A DNA stretch of 64,000 bases, from contig JAAFIQ010000020.1 in assembly GCA_013298715.1 (NCBI GenBank), positions 1-64,000 on the forward strand, written 5' to 3'. Position numbers and translations under genes: made by a program. Each line of letters starts with the position of its first letter. Position 1 is the stretch's first letter. The notes under the pieces are model-generated. The model searched no databases. It was not told the origin of the DNA and saw only the letters and a program-made list of their open reading frames with translations. The DNA is from Bacteroidota bacterium (GTDB taxonomy: Bacteria; Bacteroidota; Bacteroidia; B-17B0; Aurantibacillaceae). Below, piece by piece: positions 10,114-19,428 of this stretch.

Positions 10114-11044
10114 TCTGTGTGAAGCTTTGGTTATTTGCCCCAGTTAATTTTAAGAAGTAAATGCCTTTTGGTAAATCGTTTACATCAAGTTCTAATTCAT
10201 TACCAGTTGGTTCAAGCTGTTTTTGTAAAACAATTTGGCCTAGTGTGTTTTGTAAATTAATTTTGTAAGGTTGAGTGTTACTATTTGAGAGTTTTAAAAC
10301 CAGAGTACCCGATACTGGATTAGGGAATAATTGAAACGCATCTACTTCATTTTCATTTAAGCCTACAGGAGGTATGTAAAAGTAATTACATACAATAGTT
10401 CCAGTAGAATAATTCACCAGTTGATTATCGTTGAAACATCTCAATTTACCACCAGAAAAGCCATCTGAAGCCCAAGGACACAAATTAAACGCTTCAAAAA
10501 AATCATATTTTTTAGAGCCAAATTTTTCAAAAATAGTATCAGTGTACATGGTAGGTGTATTCATATTGTAGATAGAATAGCCAGCAATATCAACTTTTAA
10601 CCACTTTAAGGATATGCCTTGAATTACTTGAGTTCCAGTGGCTGCAACCGTTACTCTAGATTTTGCACAGGTTGTGTGATTTTTTGGACTTAAGCTCCAT
10701 TTATCGCCAATAGTGGCGTTAAAATTATAAATTGTATCAAAATTAGTTGTGTTTTGATTGTATCGAGATACCACACCATTGTTAAAGTTAGTAACTAGAT
10801 TACTTGTTGTAGTTACGATGCCTATTATGTTAGAATAACTATGATTTTTTTTCTCAGTTAAAATTACTTGGCAAGGTAAATTGTTTACTGTTGTGGTATT
10901 ACTAAAACTATATTTAATATAGCCAGGGTAATTAAAATCTCCAAAAAAATCTCTGTAAAAAACTGTATTTGGAGCGCACCAACTCTGAGCGCTTGTATAT
11001 AAAGAAAAGATAATTAAACTGATTGAGAATAAAAGTGTTTTCAT
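10097..11044 (-). CDS. Secreted protein with T9SS type A sorting domain
   Basis: 315 residues: an N-terminal signal peptide (SLIIFSLYTSAQS), an unrecognised mature region and a C-terminal Por-type sorting domain of about 80 residues. The sorting domain has 'FQLFPNPVSGTLVLKL', 'NTLGQIV', 'LPKGIYFLKL' and the tail TQKIIKE. This C-domain directs cargo through type IX secretion to the cell surface or medium. The mature part shares 'WCAPNTVFYRDF' and 'DTIYNFNATIGDKW' with the neighbouring broken paralogue, so they arose by duplication. Its start codon overlaps the stop of the upstream gene by ATGA. Confidence 0.85.
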   Translation of the reverse strand: MKTLLFSISLIIFSLYTSAQSWCAPNTVFYRDFFGDFNYPGYIKYSFSNTTTVNNLPCQVILTEKKNHSYSNIIGIVTTTSNLVTNFNNGVVSRYNQNTTNFDTIYNFNATIGDKWSLSPKNHTTCAKSRVTVAATGTQVIQGISLKWLKVDIAGYSIYNMNTPTMYTDTIFEKFGSKKYDFFEAFNLCPWASDGFSGGKLRCFNDNQLVNYSTGTIVCNYFYIPPVGLNENEVDAFQLFPNPVSGTLVLKLSNSNTQPYKINLQNTLGQIVLQKQLEPTGNELELDVNDLPKGIYFLKLTGANNQSFTQKIIKE

Positions 11045-12040
11045 TCCTTAATAATTTTTTGGGTAATCTTATTCTCGTTGTTGATTGTGAGAGTTAAAAA
11101 ATAAACACCAGCAGTTAAGTTTTCTAATTTTAGTTTAGTTGAATTTGCTTCTAAAGTTAGTTTCCCGCTTTGGGTAATTTGACCAAGGGTGTTTGCTATA
11201 GAAAAGCCAATATTTTTATTCTCTAAATTAATGTTTGCATTCAGGTTAATTTTTATCTCTGAGTTTGCGGGGTTGGGCGAGATTTTTATTTCATTGAAAG
11301 TAGAATTTTTTTTTAAGCCCAACTGTACTAATAAAATTACAGATACCTGAATATTGTGGATTTTGATAGGTTCCAAATGAAGTATTATCTTTATAACACC
11401 TTAGTAATCCTGGTCCATAAAATGAATGGGCTGTTTGGGGTGGGTTCATAAATTCACATGTTTGCGAAGTAAAAATACTATTTGCTAAACTTATTCTCTC
11501 AATCGCAACCATAGTTTGTGTTGTAATTGGAGAACTTGTGCTTGTATGAATGGCTTTAAAAGTCCATTCCAAAGTAAGTGTTCGTAAACTAGTTGAGTTT
11601 ACAACTACATGTCCTGTATCTATTACTTTAATAGGTTTGCGAGGACCATCACACATTGCGCCAATACTATAATTTTGATAGAAGGTTGGACGTAGCCATA
11701 CATCACCAATAGCTGCATTAAAATTATAAAGTGTATCGTTGTTTAAAAAAACTACACTATTGTTTTCGTGTAAATAACTTGTGCTTCTGTAAAGATTCAA
11801 TAAATTGGGATTACTTCCAAGTGTACCAATAAAATATTCTTGAATTACTTTTTTTTGAACTAATGCAATAGTTGTATCTGCCCTGTATTTAAACAAAATA
11901 TAGCCATTGGGGTTTTGGTTAAAAAACGATACAGGATTATTAATTGAAAAGTACCACTCTGCACCAGTTGGACACCAGCTTTGGGCTTTAGCAAAAGTTA
12001 CTGTGAGCAATAAACAAATTGCAAGTAATTTTTTTTTCAT
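11041..12040 (-). pseudogene. Frameshifted T9SS-sorted secreted protein (paralogue of its neighbour)
   Basis: Two overlapping frames form one protein. The first encodes a signal peptide (MKKKLLAICLLLTVTFAKAQ) plus a mature domain to '...STVGLKKK'. The second encodes 'LKKNSTFNEIKISPNPANSE' and the rest of a Por sorting domain ending TQKIIKE. The break is at a run of nine T (nine A on the coding strand) at 11306-11314; eight would restore the frame. It may be a real mutation, a slippage-prone phase switch or a sequencing indel. The mature domain resembles the intact downstream gene (WCPTGAEWYFS, DTLYNFNAAIGDVW). Confidence 0.8.
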
Positions 12041-13592
12041 TCTTTAATTATTTTTCTAGTTATAATTTTATAATCTGCCGTAACTAATTTTAATAAATAA
12101 ACACCAGGGGTTAAATTACTAAGTACAATACCGCTTTGGTTATTTATAAATTCTATTTTTTTGTTTAACACAACCTCACCTAAATTATTAACTATTGTAG
12201 CGCTTACAACTTGATTATTTAAAATAGTACTTTGTAAGTTTAGCACCTCTTTTGCAGGTTGTGGGTACGTATTTATTTGGCTATTAGTTAAAATTTGTTC
12301 TTTTAAACCAACAGTAGCACAATAAAAACTACTGCTATCACAACCAGTACTATCATATTTTACAACCATGAATTTTCCAGGCGCTGTAGTGGCTTGATGG
12401 TAATAAGCTGCGATGTATCCTTTATCGCTTGTTTGAAAAAATGAATACAATGCAGACAAGTTGCCATTATTATCATTAATATCATTTGTGGAATAATATC
12501 TTTTTTTTATCAAATTACAATCTTTATCCAACAAAAGGATTTTGCCCATTAAGTCAAACGGTTTTGTTTTAATAAAGCTTGTATCCTGAATTCCTGCAAA
12601 AACAAGATTACCATTATTTAACTCAATAATATTATTATAAATATTATAGACACTTTTTTCGTCTAAATTTTGTTTTTGATAAATAATGGATAGATTATTG
12701 TCAAAAAGGAATTTAACAATGTAACCAGAAGACAATTCGTAACTGTTATAAAATTCCAAATTACTCATACTCCCACATGCTAATATTGAGCCATCCTTTA
12801 ATTGTTTTAAACATGATATGGCTCCAGCGGTATTAACAGGATAATTTTTTCGCAGTATAAAATTACCTAAACTATCGGTTACAACTAAATTGCTATATGC
12901 TGTCCACCAACTAGTATTTCCTATATATTGTATCCCGCCAACTAAGATTTTTTTGCTTACACTGTCTTCTAATATTGATAACCCTACTTGATAATTAGGT
13001 CCATTATGAGTGGGTTTATCAATTGCTTGTCTCCATAACTCATTTCCAACAGAATTAGTTTTAATAATTAATAACTTATTCTCTAAATTATCATAAATTG
13101 TACCAGTAATTAAAAATCCGTTATCTTTTGTCTTAGTAATATAATAAGGTACAACATTGTAATTAGTAGCGTAGTATTTTTTTGCCACACAGTATCTCCA
13201 TTAAAATTAATTTTTAAAAGCACTCCTAGGCATTTATTATTACTATCTATAACAGCTGTAGTTAAGTATATAAAATTTCCAATTTTATTGACCCAGTTAA
13301 TCCTTGTTGGATTATCAACATAAACAAATTTATGATTCCCATATTTCTTAACCCACTGTACCTGCCCGTCTTGGTTTAAACCCATAATGCACAACCTATT
13401 TGTTTCGAACCCACTTAAGGTATCAACGACTAAGCCTACGTGGACAAAATTATTAGGTGTACTTTCGGCAACCCCAAGGCTAAAGTGTGCTTTAGAATTC
13501 GGCAATACAATGTTACGCTTAAACCCACCTTGCCCGTAGTTAATCACTACAAGAAAGGTAAGTATAATAGTGTGCGTTATTTTTTTTAACAC
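12037..13592 (-). pseudogene. Frameshifted T9SS-sorted secreted protein, beta-propeller-like
   Basis: The upstream frame (start 13592) gives a signal peptide and 'LSGFETNRLCIMGLNQDGQVQW'. The downstream frame continues with repeated strands such as 'DNGFLITGTIYDN', 'LKQLKDGSILACGS' and 'TSDKGYIAAYYHQ', which are typical of beta-propeller-like surface proteins. It ends in a Por sorting domain (INTYPQPAKEVLNLQ ... TRKIIKE). The frames meet at seven T (13177-13183); one more A on the coding strand restores TGG CAA AAA AAA TAC. Its stop overlaps the next start (ATGA at 12037-12040). Confidence 0.8.
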
Positions 13593-13614
13593 CGTATTGT
13601 AAATTTATGAAAAA

Positions 13615-16463
13615 TTATTTCATTTTAATAATTTTATTGCTTTGTACTAATTCGTTTTTAACATAAGCGTTTAAAATATAAATACCAGCATCTAAATTAG
13701 TAAAAGGTACTTGCAGGTTACTCGTTCTTGTTAAATTACCTTGATAAACTTTTCTGCCCAAAGCATCAGTAATTATTACGTTTAATTCTTCATCTGTAGC
13801 CATGTTTGCAACGGCAAGGGTTATATTATTAGTGGTTGGGTTGGGGTAAACACTAACTAAATTTTCAACTTTACTTTCGTTTTGAGGCTCTGTTGTGTTT
13901 GCCATGCGTACCCCTTATTTTTACCATCAGGTAATACTCGTGGCTCAGCATAATTTATATCTTTAACTATTTTTAGCAAGGCTTTTGCGCCAGCGCTGCC
14001 CGGATTAGCATCTGTACTACTTACACTTGCAAAATAATTATACAAATTTTCATTGGTTAATAAGGCAAAGGCTTTGTTTGTTTCGTTATTTAAACTTACC
14101 AATTTTTCTAAATAATTACCATAGTCTAAATTACTAGCTTTAATAACTGTTATTAGGTTGTTAAGCTCTTTTGATTTATTAGCGCTTAAGTAAGCAAAAA
14201 ACAATTGTTCGTTTGCATTATCAATATTGGCTTTACTTAGTTGTAAGGTTTTAATTAGACTATCTTGGCTTTGCACCAAGCTATCTGTGGCAAAGTAATT
14301 TAATTTTTCGGCTACTGCACTTTTTAGGTTAGATGTGGTAATGGCAACATAAGCATCTAACTCATCGCGTTGGCTAAACTTTTTTTCGTTTTGTTTGGCA
14401 TTAATTTGGTTGCGTATGCCGTTACTTAAACTAATGGTTTGCAAGGTTTGCCAGACGCTTGCGCTAACGGGTGCATTAAGTTCGTGTATTTCCTTAATAT
14501 GCCCACTTGGTATGTTGCTTTTAGTAAAGTAAGCAGTTAATGCCGCATCGCTTAAATATGGGCTTTTGCTCTCTAATAAATTTTTTAAATTACCATTGCT
14601 AATATTGCTGTTTATAGCGGCTACCAAAGTAGTTGTATTGCCTCCATCAATTAAGTTGCTGGCACTTGTTTTCGCTAAATTTGATTGTAACTGCGCATTA
14701 TTAATTGAAGAGTTAAGGTTAGTTAACTTATTACAGCTTGGGCATGGGTTAGGTGGTGTAATCGTTGGTGGGCATTGGTTGGAAGCATAAGGTATTGAAC
14801 CAGATACAGATACACTAACATCGCTTAAATCTGGTTGTGGAATGGGTTTTGCATTGGCATTACTATTGGTTACGTGAAGGTAATTTTTAGCGCTTGTTAG
14901 TTCAATAAAAAACTGGTATTCGCCTCCAGAATTAAATACAGGTGCAGCGTATCTATTTCTAACTAAAAACGAGGGGCTCGAACCAGCACTTGTACCTTGA
15001 TTTCGATCTACCGTTGGTGGTTGCGAAGAGCTTGTTAATGCAATGTCATATAAATTTGGAATAGTGGTAAAATTGTTACAGTTCATTCTTAACCCATCGC
15101 TTATATTAGTAATACCACTGTTATTATCTGTAGCAATTATACCAACAGTTAAATCGCTAAAATTATTTCGGTAAATATTATGCGCTCCATTTTGACTATT
15201 GTTTACGGTGATACCCGAACAAGGATTCCAGCTAAAAGGTGGTAGTGTTTTATTGAAAGAGTTATTGCGTACATTGTAAAATTTACAATTATTTAAATAT
15301 AAACCATTCGAGTATAGAAGCGAAGGTGTAACAACTTGAGACGGTAATGTGAAATAATTATCTTCAATTATTAAATTATTTGTATTATTTATGTAAATAC
15401 TATTATTGTAATTGTTTATATAATTTGTGTTTTTTAAGGTTGCCAAATTTAAAGGATTAGTATTATCAATCCTTATACCTTCTTTAAAACCTTTAATTTC
15501 GCTGTTAACACTTCCTAGTTTATCTAAAGTGAATTTAGAATCAAAACTTAAAATACCTATATTGTGAGGATTAGGATTTGCTGGGGTGCTATTTTCGAAT
15601 TTACACCCTAAGAACTGAACACCATGTATATCAAATAAAAGCACCCTGCTAAGTGGTTGTGCATTACCATTAAGGTTACCAGTAATTTTAAAATTACAGT
15701 TTTTAAAAAATCCACCATTCGCCTGATTAAACTGGCTTTGATAATAGATATATTCAACGTCCCTTATATTGTTAATGAAATTAGCATTATCGCACATAAT
15801 TATACCACCTGTAGTATTTAGGTTATAGCCTCCATTTGAATTTAGCAGGTAAGCATTTATTGCAGATTTTGCATTTGTAAGCGTGCCGCCATTTTTAACT
15901 TCCACCTGACCTTGGTATAATAAATTTTGCGGTGTCCCATAACCACTTCCTTCTATGTAAATGCCATCCCATAAACCACTTTTACTCCAAGTGGTAATTT
16001 CGCCAGCATCCACAATAAGTTTAGCGCCTTTTTCAACTATAATGCGGCCTTGTTTTAGCATTCTTATTTTACAAGTAATATTTAAAGTGTTGCCAGTTTT
16101 TACAATAATGTCCTCATACATTTGAATGTCAAAGTCCCAGGTTTCATTTGCCGTTATATTCCATGTGTTAATATGGTCGCTTGGTAAGTCGGTTGCAAAA
16201 TCTCTTATCGTGTTTAATCTCATATTTCTGATCCTACGCCCCATTTGAAGCGGAGAATACCATCCAATACCAAATATATCAGAAGCACCCATACAGTTGT
16301 TACTCTCGAAAGATAAGTTAGTTTGAGGTACCTCATAGCATGATGCGCAAGCATTTATTGGCGGACTTGAAGTAATAGTAATCGGGCAGGTATTTAGTTG
16401 CTTGTAATAGCAGAATAGTTGACCCGAAAGGAAGACATCAGATAGATAATCATTTTCTACTGC
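13615..16463 (-). pseudogene. Large right-handed beta-helix T9SS surface protein, frameshifted and 5'-truncated
   Basis: An 811-codon frame (first ATG at 16292) encodes parallel beta-helix repeats (about 'GNTLNITCKIRMLKQGRII', 'GAKLIVDAGEITTWS', 'LWDGIYIEGSG'), a Pro/Cys linker (QCPPTITPPNPCPSC) and a helical region. The Por sorting domain (SVYPNPTTNNITLAV ... NKIIKMK) lies in another frame; the break is near GGGG at 13911-13914, where five G would join them. Open frame continues upstream of the ATG to 16463 with no start codon and then meets TAG (16464-16466). The true N-terminus and signal peptide are therefore missing. Confidence 0.75.
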
Positions 16464-16480
16464 CTAATTGCGGGTAAAAA

Positions 16481-16792
16481 ATGATACGACAAAGTGGTTA
16501 CCCCATTAGTAAGCTTGCAATAAGGATTGGGTATACTAGGCAACATTTTTACAATTTGTTTGAAAAAAGGAAAATCAGTTATGAGCTAATTGAAAGAATT
16601 GGAAAAGTTATAAACGTAAATTTTGCTAATGAATTAAAAGATTTTGAAAAGCATACAAAATCAAAGGAAGAAACTAATTTTACTGATACCGATATAGATT
16701 ACAAGGAACTTTATTACGCATTACTAGAACAACAAAATAAATTGTTGAAAGAGAATTATAATTTGCTGAAAAAAATAAATTCGAAAACCTAG
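16481..16792 (+). CDS. Small helix-turn-helix protein with C-terminal coiled coil
   Basis: 103 residues. Residues 1-50 resemble the XRE-type HTH of small Bacteroidota regulators (ISKLAIRIGYTRQHFYNLFEKRKISYELIERIGKV, split here across helices 1-5). Residues 60-100 are charged and probably coiled (LLEQQNKLLKENYNLLKKI). An in-frame TAA lies 3 bases before the ATG, and the protein starts inside what is normally the first helix, so the N-terminus may be lost. The target is unknown. It lies tail-to-tail with glyA and head-to-head with the truncated surface-protein gene. Confidence 0.65.
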   Translation: MIRQSGYPISKLAIRIGYTRQHFYNLFEKRKISYELIERIGKVINVNFANELKDFEKHTKSKEETNFTDTDIDYKELYYALLEQQNKLLKENYNLLKKINSKT

Positions 16793-16803
16793 TTATAACA
16801 GAG

Positions 16804-18084
16804 CTACTCCCCTTTAAACAAAGGATATTTGCGCATCATGGTATTAACTTTGGTTTTTATTTTGGCTAATTCTTTTGGGTTATCTTTTTTCTTTAACACC
16901 TCATCAATTAAGCCAACTATTTTAATACACTCTTTTTCTTTTAGGCCGCGGGTTGTAATAGCAGGAGTTCCTATGCGTATGCCAGATGTTACAAAAGCAG
17001 ATTTATCATCAAACGGAACCATGTTTTTGTTTACGGTAATGTTTACTTGCTCCAGTGCAGCTAAAGCTTCTTTACCAGTTAAGTTTTTGTTTCTTAGGTC
17101 AATTAAAAACATGTGGTTGTTTGTGCCTTTGCTTACAATGTTGTAACCTAGTTTTATAAATTCGGCTGCCATGGCTTGCGCATTTTTAACCAATTGCACG
17201 CAATAGAGCATATAATCATCTGTTAAGGCTTCGGCATACGCAACGGCTTTTGCGGCAATTACGTGTTCTAGCGGCCCGCCTTGGGTGCCAGGGAAAACGG
17301 CCATGTCTAAAACGTTAGACATCATTTTTGTTTCGCCTTTTGGTGTTTTTTCTCCAAATGGGTTTTCAAAATCTTTCCCCATCATTATCATTCCACCGCG
17401 TGGGCCACGCAAGGTTTTGTGTGTTGTTGTTGTAACAATGTGGCAATGCGGGATTGGGTCGTTTAAAATGCCTTTGGCAATTAAACCACTTGGATGAGAT
17501 ATATCTGCTAATAAAAGTGCATTTACTTTATCTGCAATAGCTCTAAAGCGCTCATAGTCCCAATCACGCGAGTAGGCGCTGGCACCGCAAATAATCATTT
17601 TTGGTTTTTCTTGTAGTGCAATTTTTTCAATTGTGTCGTAGTTTAATAATCCCGTTTCTTTTTCTACCCCATAAAAAGTTGCTCGGTATAATTTGCCTGA
17701 AAAGTTTACAGGCGAGCCGTGTGTTAAGTGTCCGCCATGACTTAAATCGAAACCTAAAATGGTATCGCCAGGTTTTAGGCAGGCTAACATAACTGCAGCA
17801 TTGGCTTGGGCACCGCTGTGTGGTTGCACGTTCACCCATTCAGCACCAAACAATTCTTTAGCTCTATCAATTGCAAGTTGCTCTATTTTATCTACTACTT
17901 CACAACCGCCGTAATAACGCTTAAAGGGCAAGCCCTCAGCATATTTGTTGGTTAAAACACTGCCCATAGCCTGCATTACTTGTTTGCTAACATAGTTTTC
18001 GCTAGCAATTAGTTCTACGCCTTCGGTTTGGCGGTGTTGTTCTTCTTTAATGAGTTTGAAAATTAGAGTATCTTTTTTTATCAT
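16804..18084 (-). CDS. glyA: Serine hydroxymethyltransferase GlyA
   Basis: PLP enzyme interconverting serine plus tetrahydrofolate with glycine plus methylene-tetrahydrofolate. Its 426 residues are the normal length. The N-terminal motif is [13 protein letters not shown], with [18 protein letters not shown] and [14 protein letters not shown] following. The PLP lysine lies in [15 protein letters not shown]. Its start overlaps the end of the exosortase-associated gene (ATGA), so it is coupled to the xrtF operon. Confidence 0.96.
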   Translation of the reverse strand: MIKKDTLIFKLIKEEQHRQTEGVELIASENYVSKQVMQAMGSVLTNKYAEGLPFKRYYGGCEVVDKIEQLAIDRAKELFGAEWVNVQPHSGAQANAAVMLACLKPGDTILGFDLSHGGHLTHGSPVNFSGKLYRATFYGVEKETGLLNYDTIEKIALQEKPKMIICGASAYSRDWDYERFRAIADKVNALLLADISHPSGLIAKGILNDPIPHCHIVTTTTHKTLRGPRGGMIMMGKDFENPFGEKTPKGETKMMSNVLDMAVFPGTQGGPLEHVIAAKAVAYAEALTDDYMLYCVQLVKNAQAMAAEFIKLGYNIVSKGTNNHMFLIDLRNKNLTGKEALAALEQVNITVNKNMVPFDDKSAFVTSGIRIGTPAITTRGLKEKECIKIVGLIDEVLKKKDNPKELAKIKTKVNTMMRKYPLFKGE

Positions 18085-18563
18085 AACGCGTTAGATTTAG
18101 TTTCTGAAATAATAGGTAATTTATTGGTAGCTAAAAGTATAAAACAAATTATTGGAGATTGCGCAATACCAAGTAACCAGCGGCTAAAAGTGTACTCATC
18201 GTCCTGTAATCTATTATTTATAAGTAAGCCATACGCCATAAATACTGAGGCTAAAAGTACTAAAACAACATAAGAATAAAAATGAATTTTATTTATTTTT
18301 TTTGAATTGCAAATTTTCTTTAAACCAAAGTGCCCAAATGCGAAAAATAGGAAGGTGAAAAATACCGTAAACAAATATTTTGAGTAGTATAAAAATGTAT
18401 AGCTAAAAATCTCGAAAGGCTTCATAATGAATGGGATAGGTAAATCAGTGTGGTTGTAATATTTTTTAAACATAATGTTGTTTAGGTTCACAAAAAAGAA
18501 CTCACGGAAATACCCCAAAACACCAAATGCTACAATTAAAAGTATGTAATTTAAAATTCTCAA
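18081..18563 (-). CDS. Exosortase F system-associated membrane protein
   Basis: 160 residues with four predicted membrane segments (about 4-20, 55-80, 95-115, 130-150). The opening '[26 protein letters not shown]' and the following aromatic-rich loop fit the small protein that always accompanies XrtF in Bacteroidota. Its function is unknown. It overlaps xrtF upstream (ATGA) and glyA downstream, which places all three on one transcript. Confidence 0.8.
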   Translation of the reverse strand: MRILNYILLIVAFGVLGYFREFFFVNLNNIMFKKYYNHTDLPIPFIMKPFEIFSYTFLYYSKYLFTVFFTFLFFAFGHFGLKKICNSKKINKIHFYSYVVLVLLASVFMAYGLLINNRLQDDEYTFSRWLLGIAQSPIICFILLATNKLPIISETKSNAL

Positions 18564-19090
18564 TTTAGTTTTGGTTTAGAAAATTTATTAATCCAAATGA
18601 CCCAAAGCGTAAAAATTACAATGTAAATCAAAAAGGTAAATGTGTAAGTGTGATTAAAATTGAGCGATTCAGGACTGTAAAAAGCAATTAAAGCCAATGC
18701 AACAACTCTACAAATATTTAGCGTATGAATTATTAATACGCCTAATGGAATAAACCAAAGCTTATGTTTTATTACACCAGGGTAGGCAATAATAAAAACC
18801 GAGAATAGTGCAAATAAAGTAATTGAATTGCATTTTGATCCAATCCACACACCGCTACTACCATCAACTCCTATTACCTGGTAATCTCTATCTTGCAATA
18901 CTAAAAAAGTTTTATAACCTATGGTTTGCAAAACGGAGTTAGAAACTTTAATAATATGTCCGATAAAATTTTGATCGTAATAGGTGTATTTTTTTAAAAT
19001 GTAATTGTAAATTAGATAAAAAACTAGGTAGGATATTATAGAAATTATAGCAAACTTAAAAAAGGCATTCTTCTTTAGCTCAGCCTTCAT
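18560..19090 (-). CDS. xrtF: Exosortase XrtF
   Basis: Membrane transpeptidase that is predicted to cut C-terminal sorting tags and attach the protein elsewhere. It has 176 residues and several membrane helices. The exosortase/archaeosortase catalytic triad can be seen: Cys87 in GSKCNSITLF, Arg128 in LNICRVVALA and His147 in NFNHTYTF. It is short, as XrtF-type enzymes are. Its upstream neighbour, 9 bases away, is a plausible substrate. Confidence 0.88.
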   Translation of the reverse strand: MKAELKKNAFFKFAIISIISYLVFYLIYNYILKKYTYYDQNFIGHIIKVSNSVLQTIGYKTFLVLQDRDYQVIGVDGSSGVWIGSKCNSITLFALFSVFIIAYPGVIKHKLWFIPLGVLIIHTLNICRVVALALIAFYSPESLNFNHTYTFTFLIYIVIFTLWVIWINKFSKPKLN

Positions 19091-19099
19091 TTAGTAAAA

Positions 19100-19312
19100 T
19101 TAAATTGTTTGTTTCTTTTGGCGGGTGTTGTAAAGTTTTTTTACACCGTAAGCAGCACCAGCGGCAATCAAGAATCCTATTCCACCATCAACAGGGATAC
19201 AAGGAGGTGGCCAACAACCAGGACTTCCAGCGGGTGGAGGAGGAGGCGCACTAAGAATAACATTGGTTAGGAGAACAAAAAATAATAAGAAAAGATTTTT
19301 TAATAATTTCAT
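19100..19312 (-). CDS. Tiny exported protein with PID-CTERM-like sorting tag, probable XrtF substrate
   Basis: 70 residues: a signal peptide (MKLLKNLFLLFFVLLTNVILS), a Pro/Gly/Cys-rich mature stretch (PPPPPAGSPGCWPPPC), then IPVDGG, a short hydrophobic helix (IGFLIAAGAAYGV) and a basic tail (KKLYNTRQKK). That tripartite C-end (motif, membrane segment, positive tail) is the architecture of exosortase substrates. The motif resembles the 'PID-CTERM' signal of Bacteroidota with Val in place of Ile. Almost the whole mature protein is the tag plus a Pro-rich strip. It is first in the xrtF operon. Confidence 0.75.
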   Translation of the reverse strand: MKLLKNLFLLFFVLLTNVILSAPPPPPAGSPGCWPPPCIPVDGGIGFLIAAGAAYGVKKLYNTRQKKQTI

Positions 19313-19338
19313 ACGGTAAATATATCAATTTAATCTTT

Positions 19339-19346
19339 CAAAAATA
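19339..19346 (-). promoter_or_regulatory. Candidate -7 element of the xrtF operon
   Basis: The minus-strand sequence TATTTTTG fits TAnnTTTG and ends 26 bases before the ATG of the small sorted protein. No clear -33 TTTG is found at the usual 19-21 base spacing. Confidence 0.45.
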
Positions 19347-19403
19347 ATAAATTCGTCTAAATAAATATATTTTAAACTTTAGGTAAAATGTTAAGAAAAA
19401 TAA

Positions 19404-19411
19404 TATCTTTG
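19404..19411 (+). promoter_or_regulatory. Candidate -7 element of the polysaccharide locus
   Basis: TATCTTTG fits TAnnTTTG and ends 17 bases before the GTG start of the BY-kinase gene, implying a leader of about 11 bases. It would be the first promoter of the polysaccharide locus. The -33 element is not evident. Confidence 0.5.
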
Positions 19412-19428
19412 AACGTTAACTGAATAAA

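Noticed and set aside
14566-14790. Plus-strand open frames inside the beta-helix protein gene and similar antisense frames elsewhere
   Set aside because: They mirror clear coding regions on the other strand and show no family features or start context.
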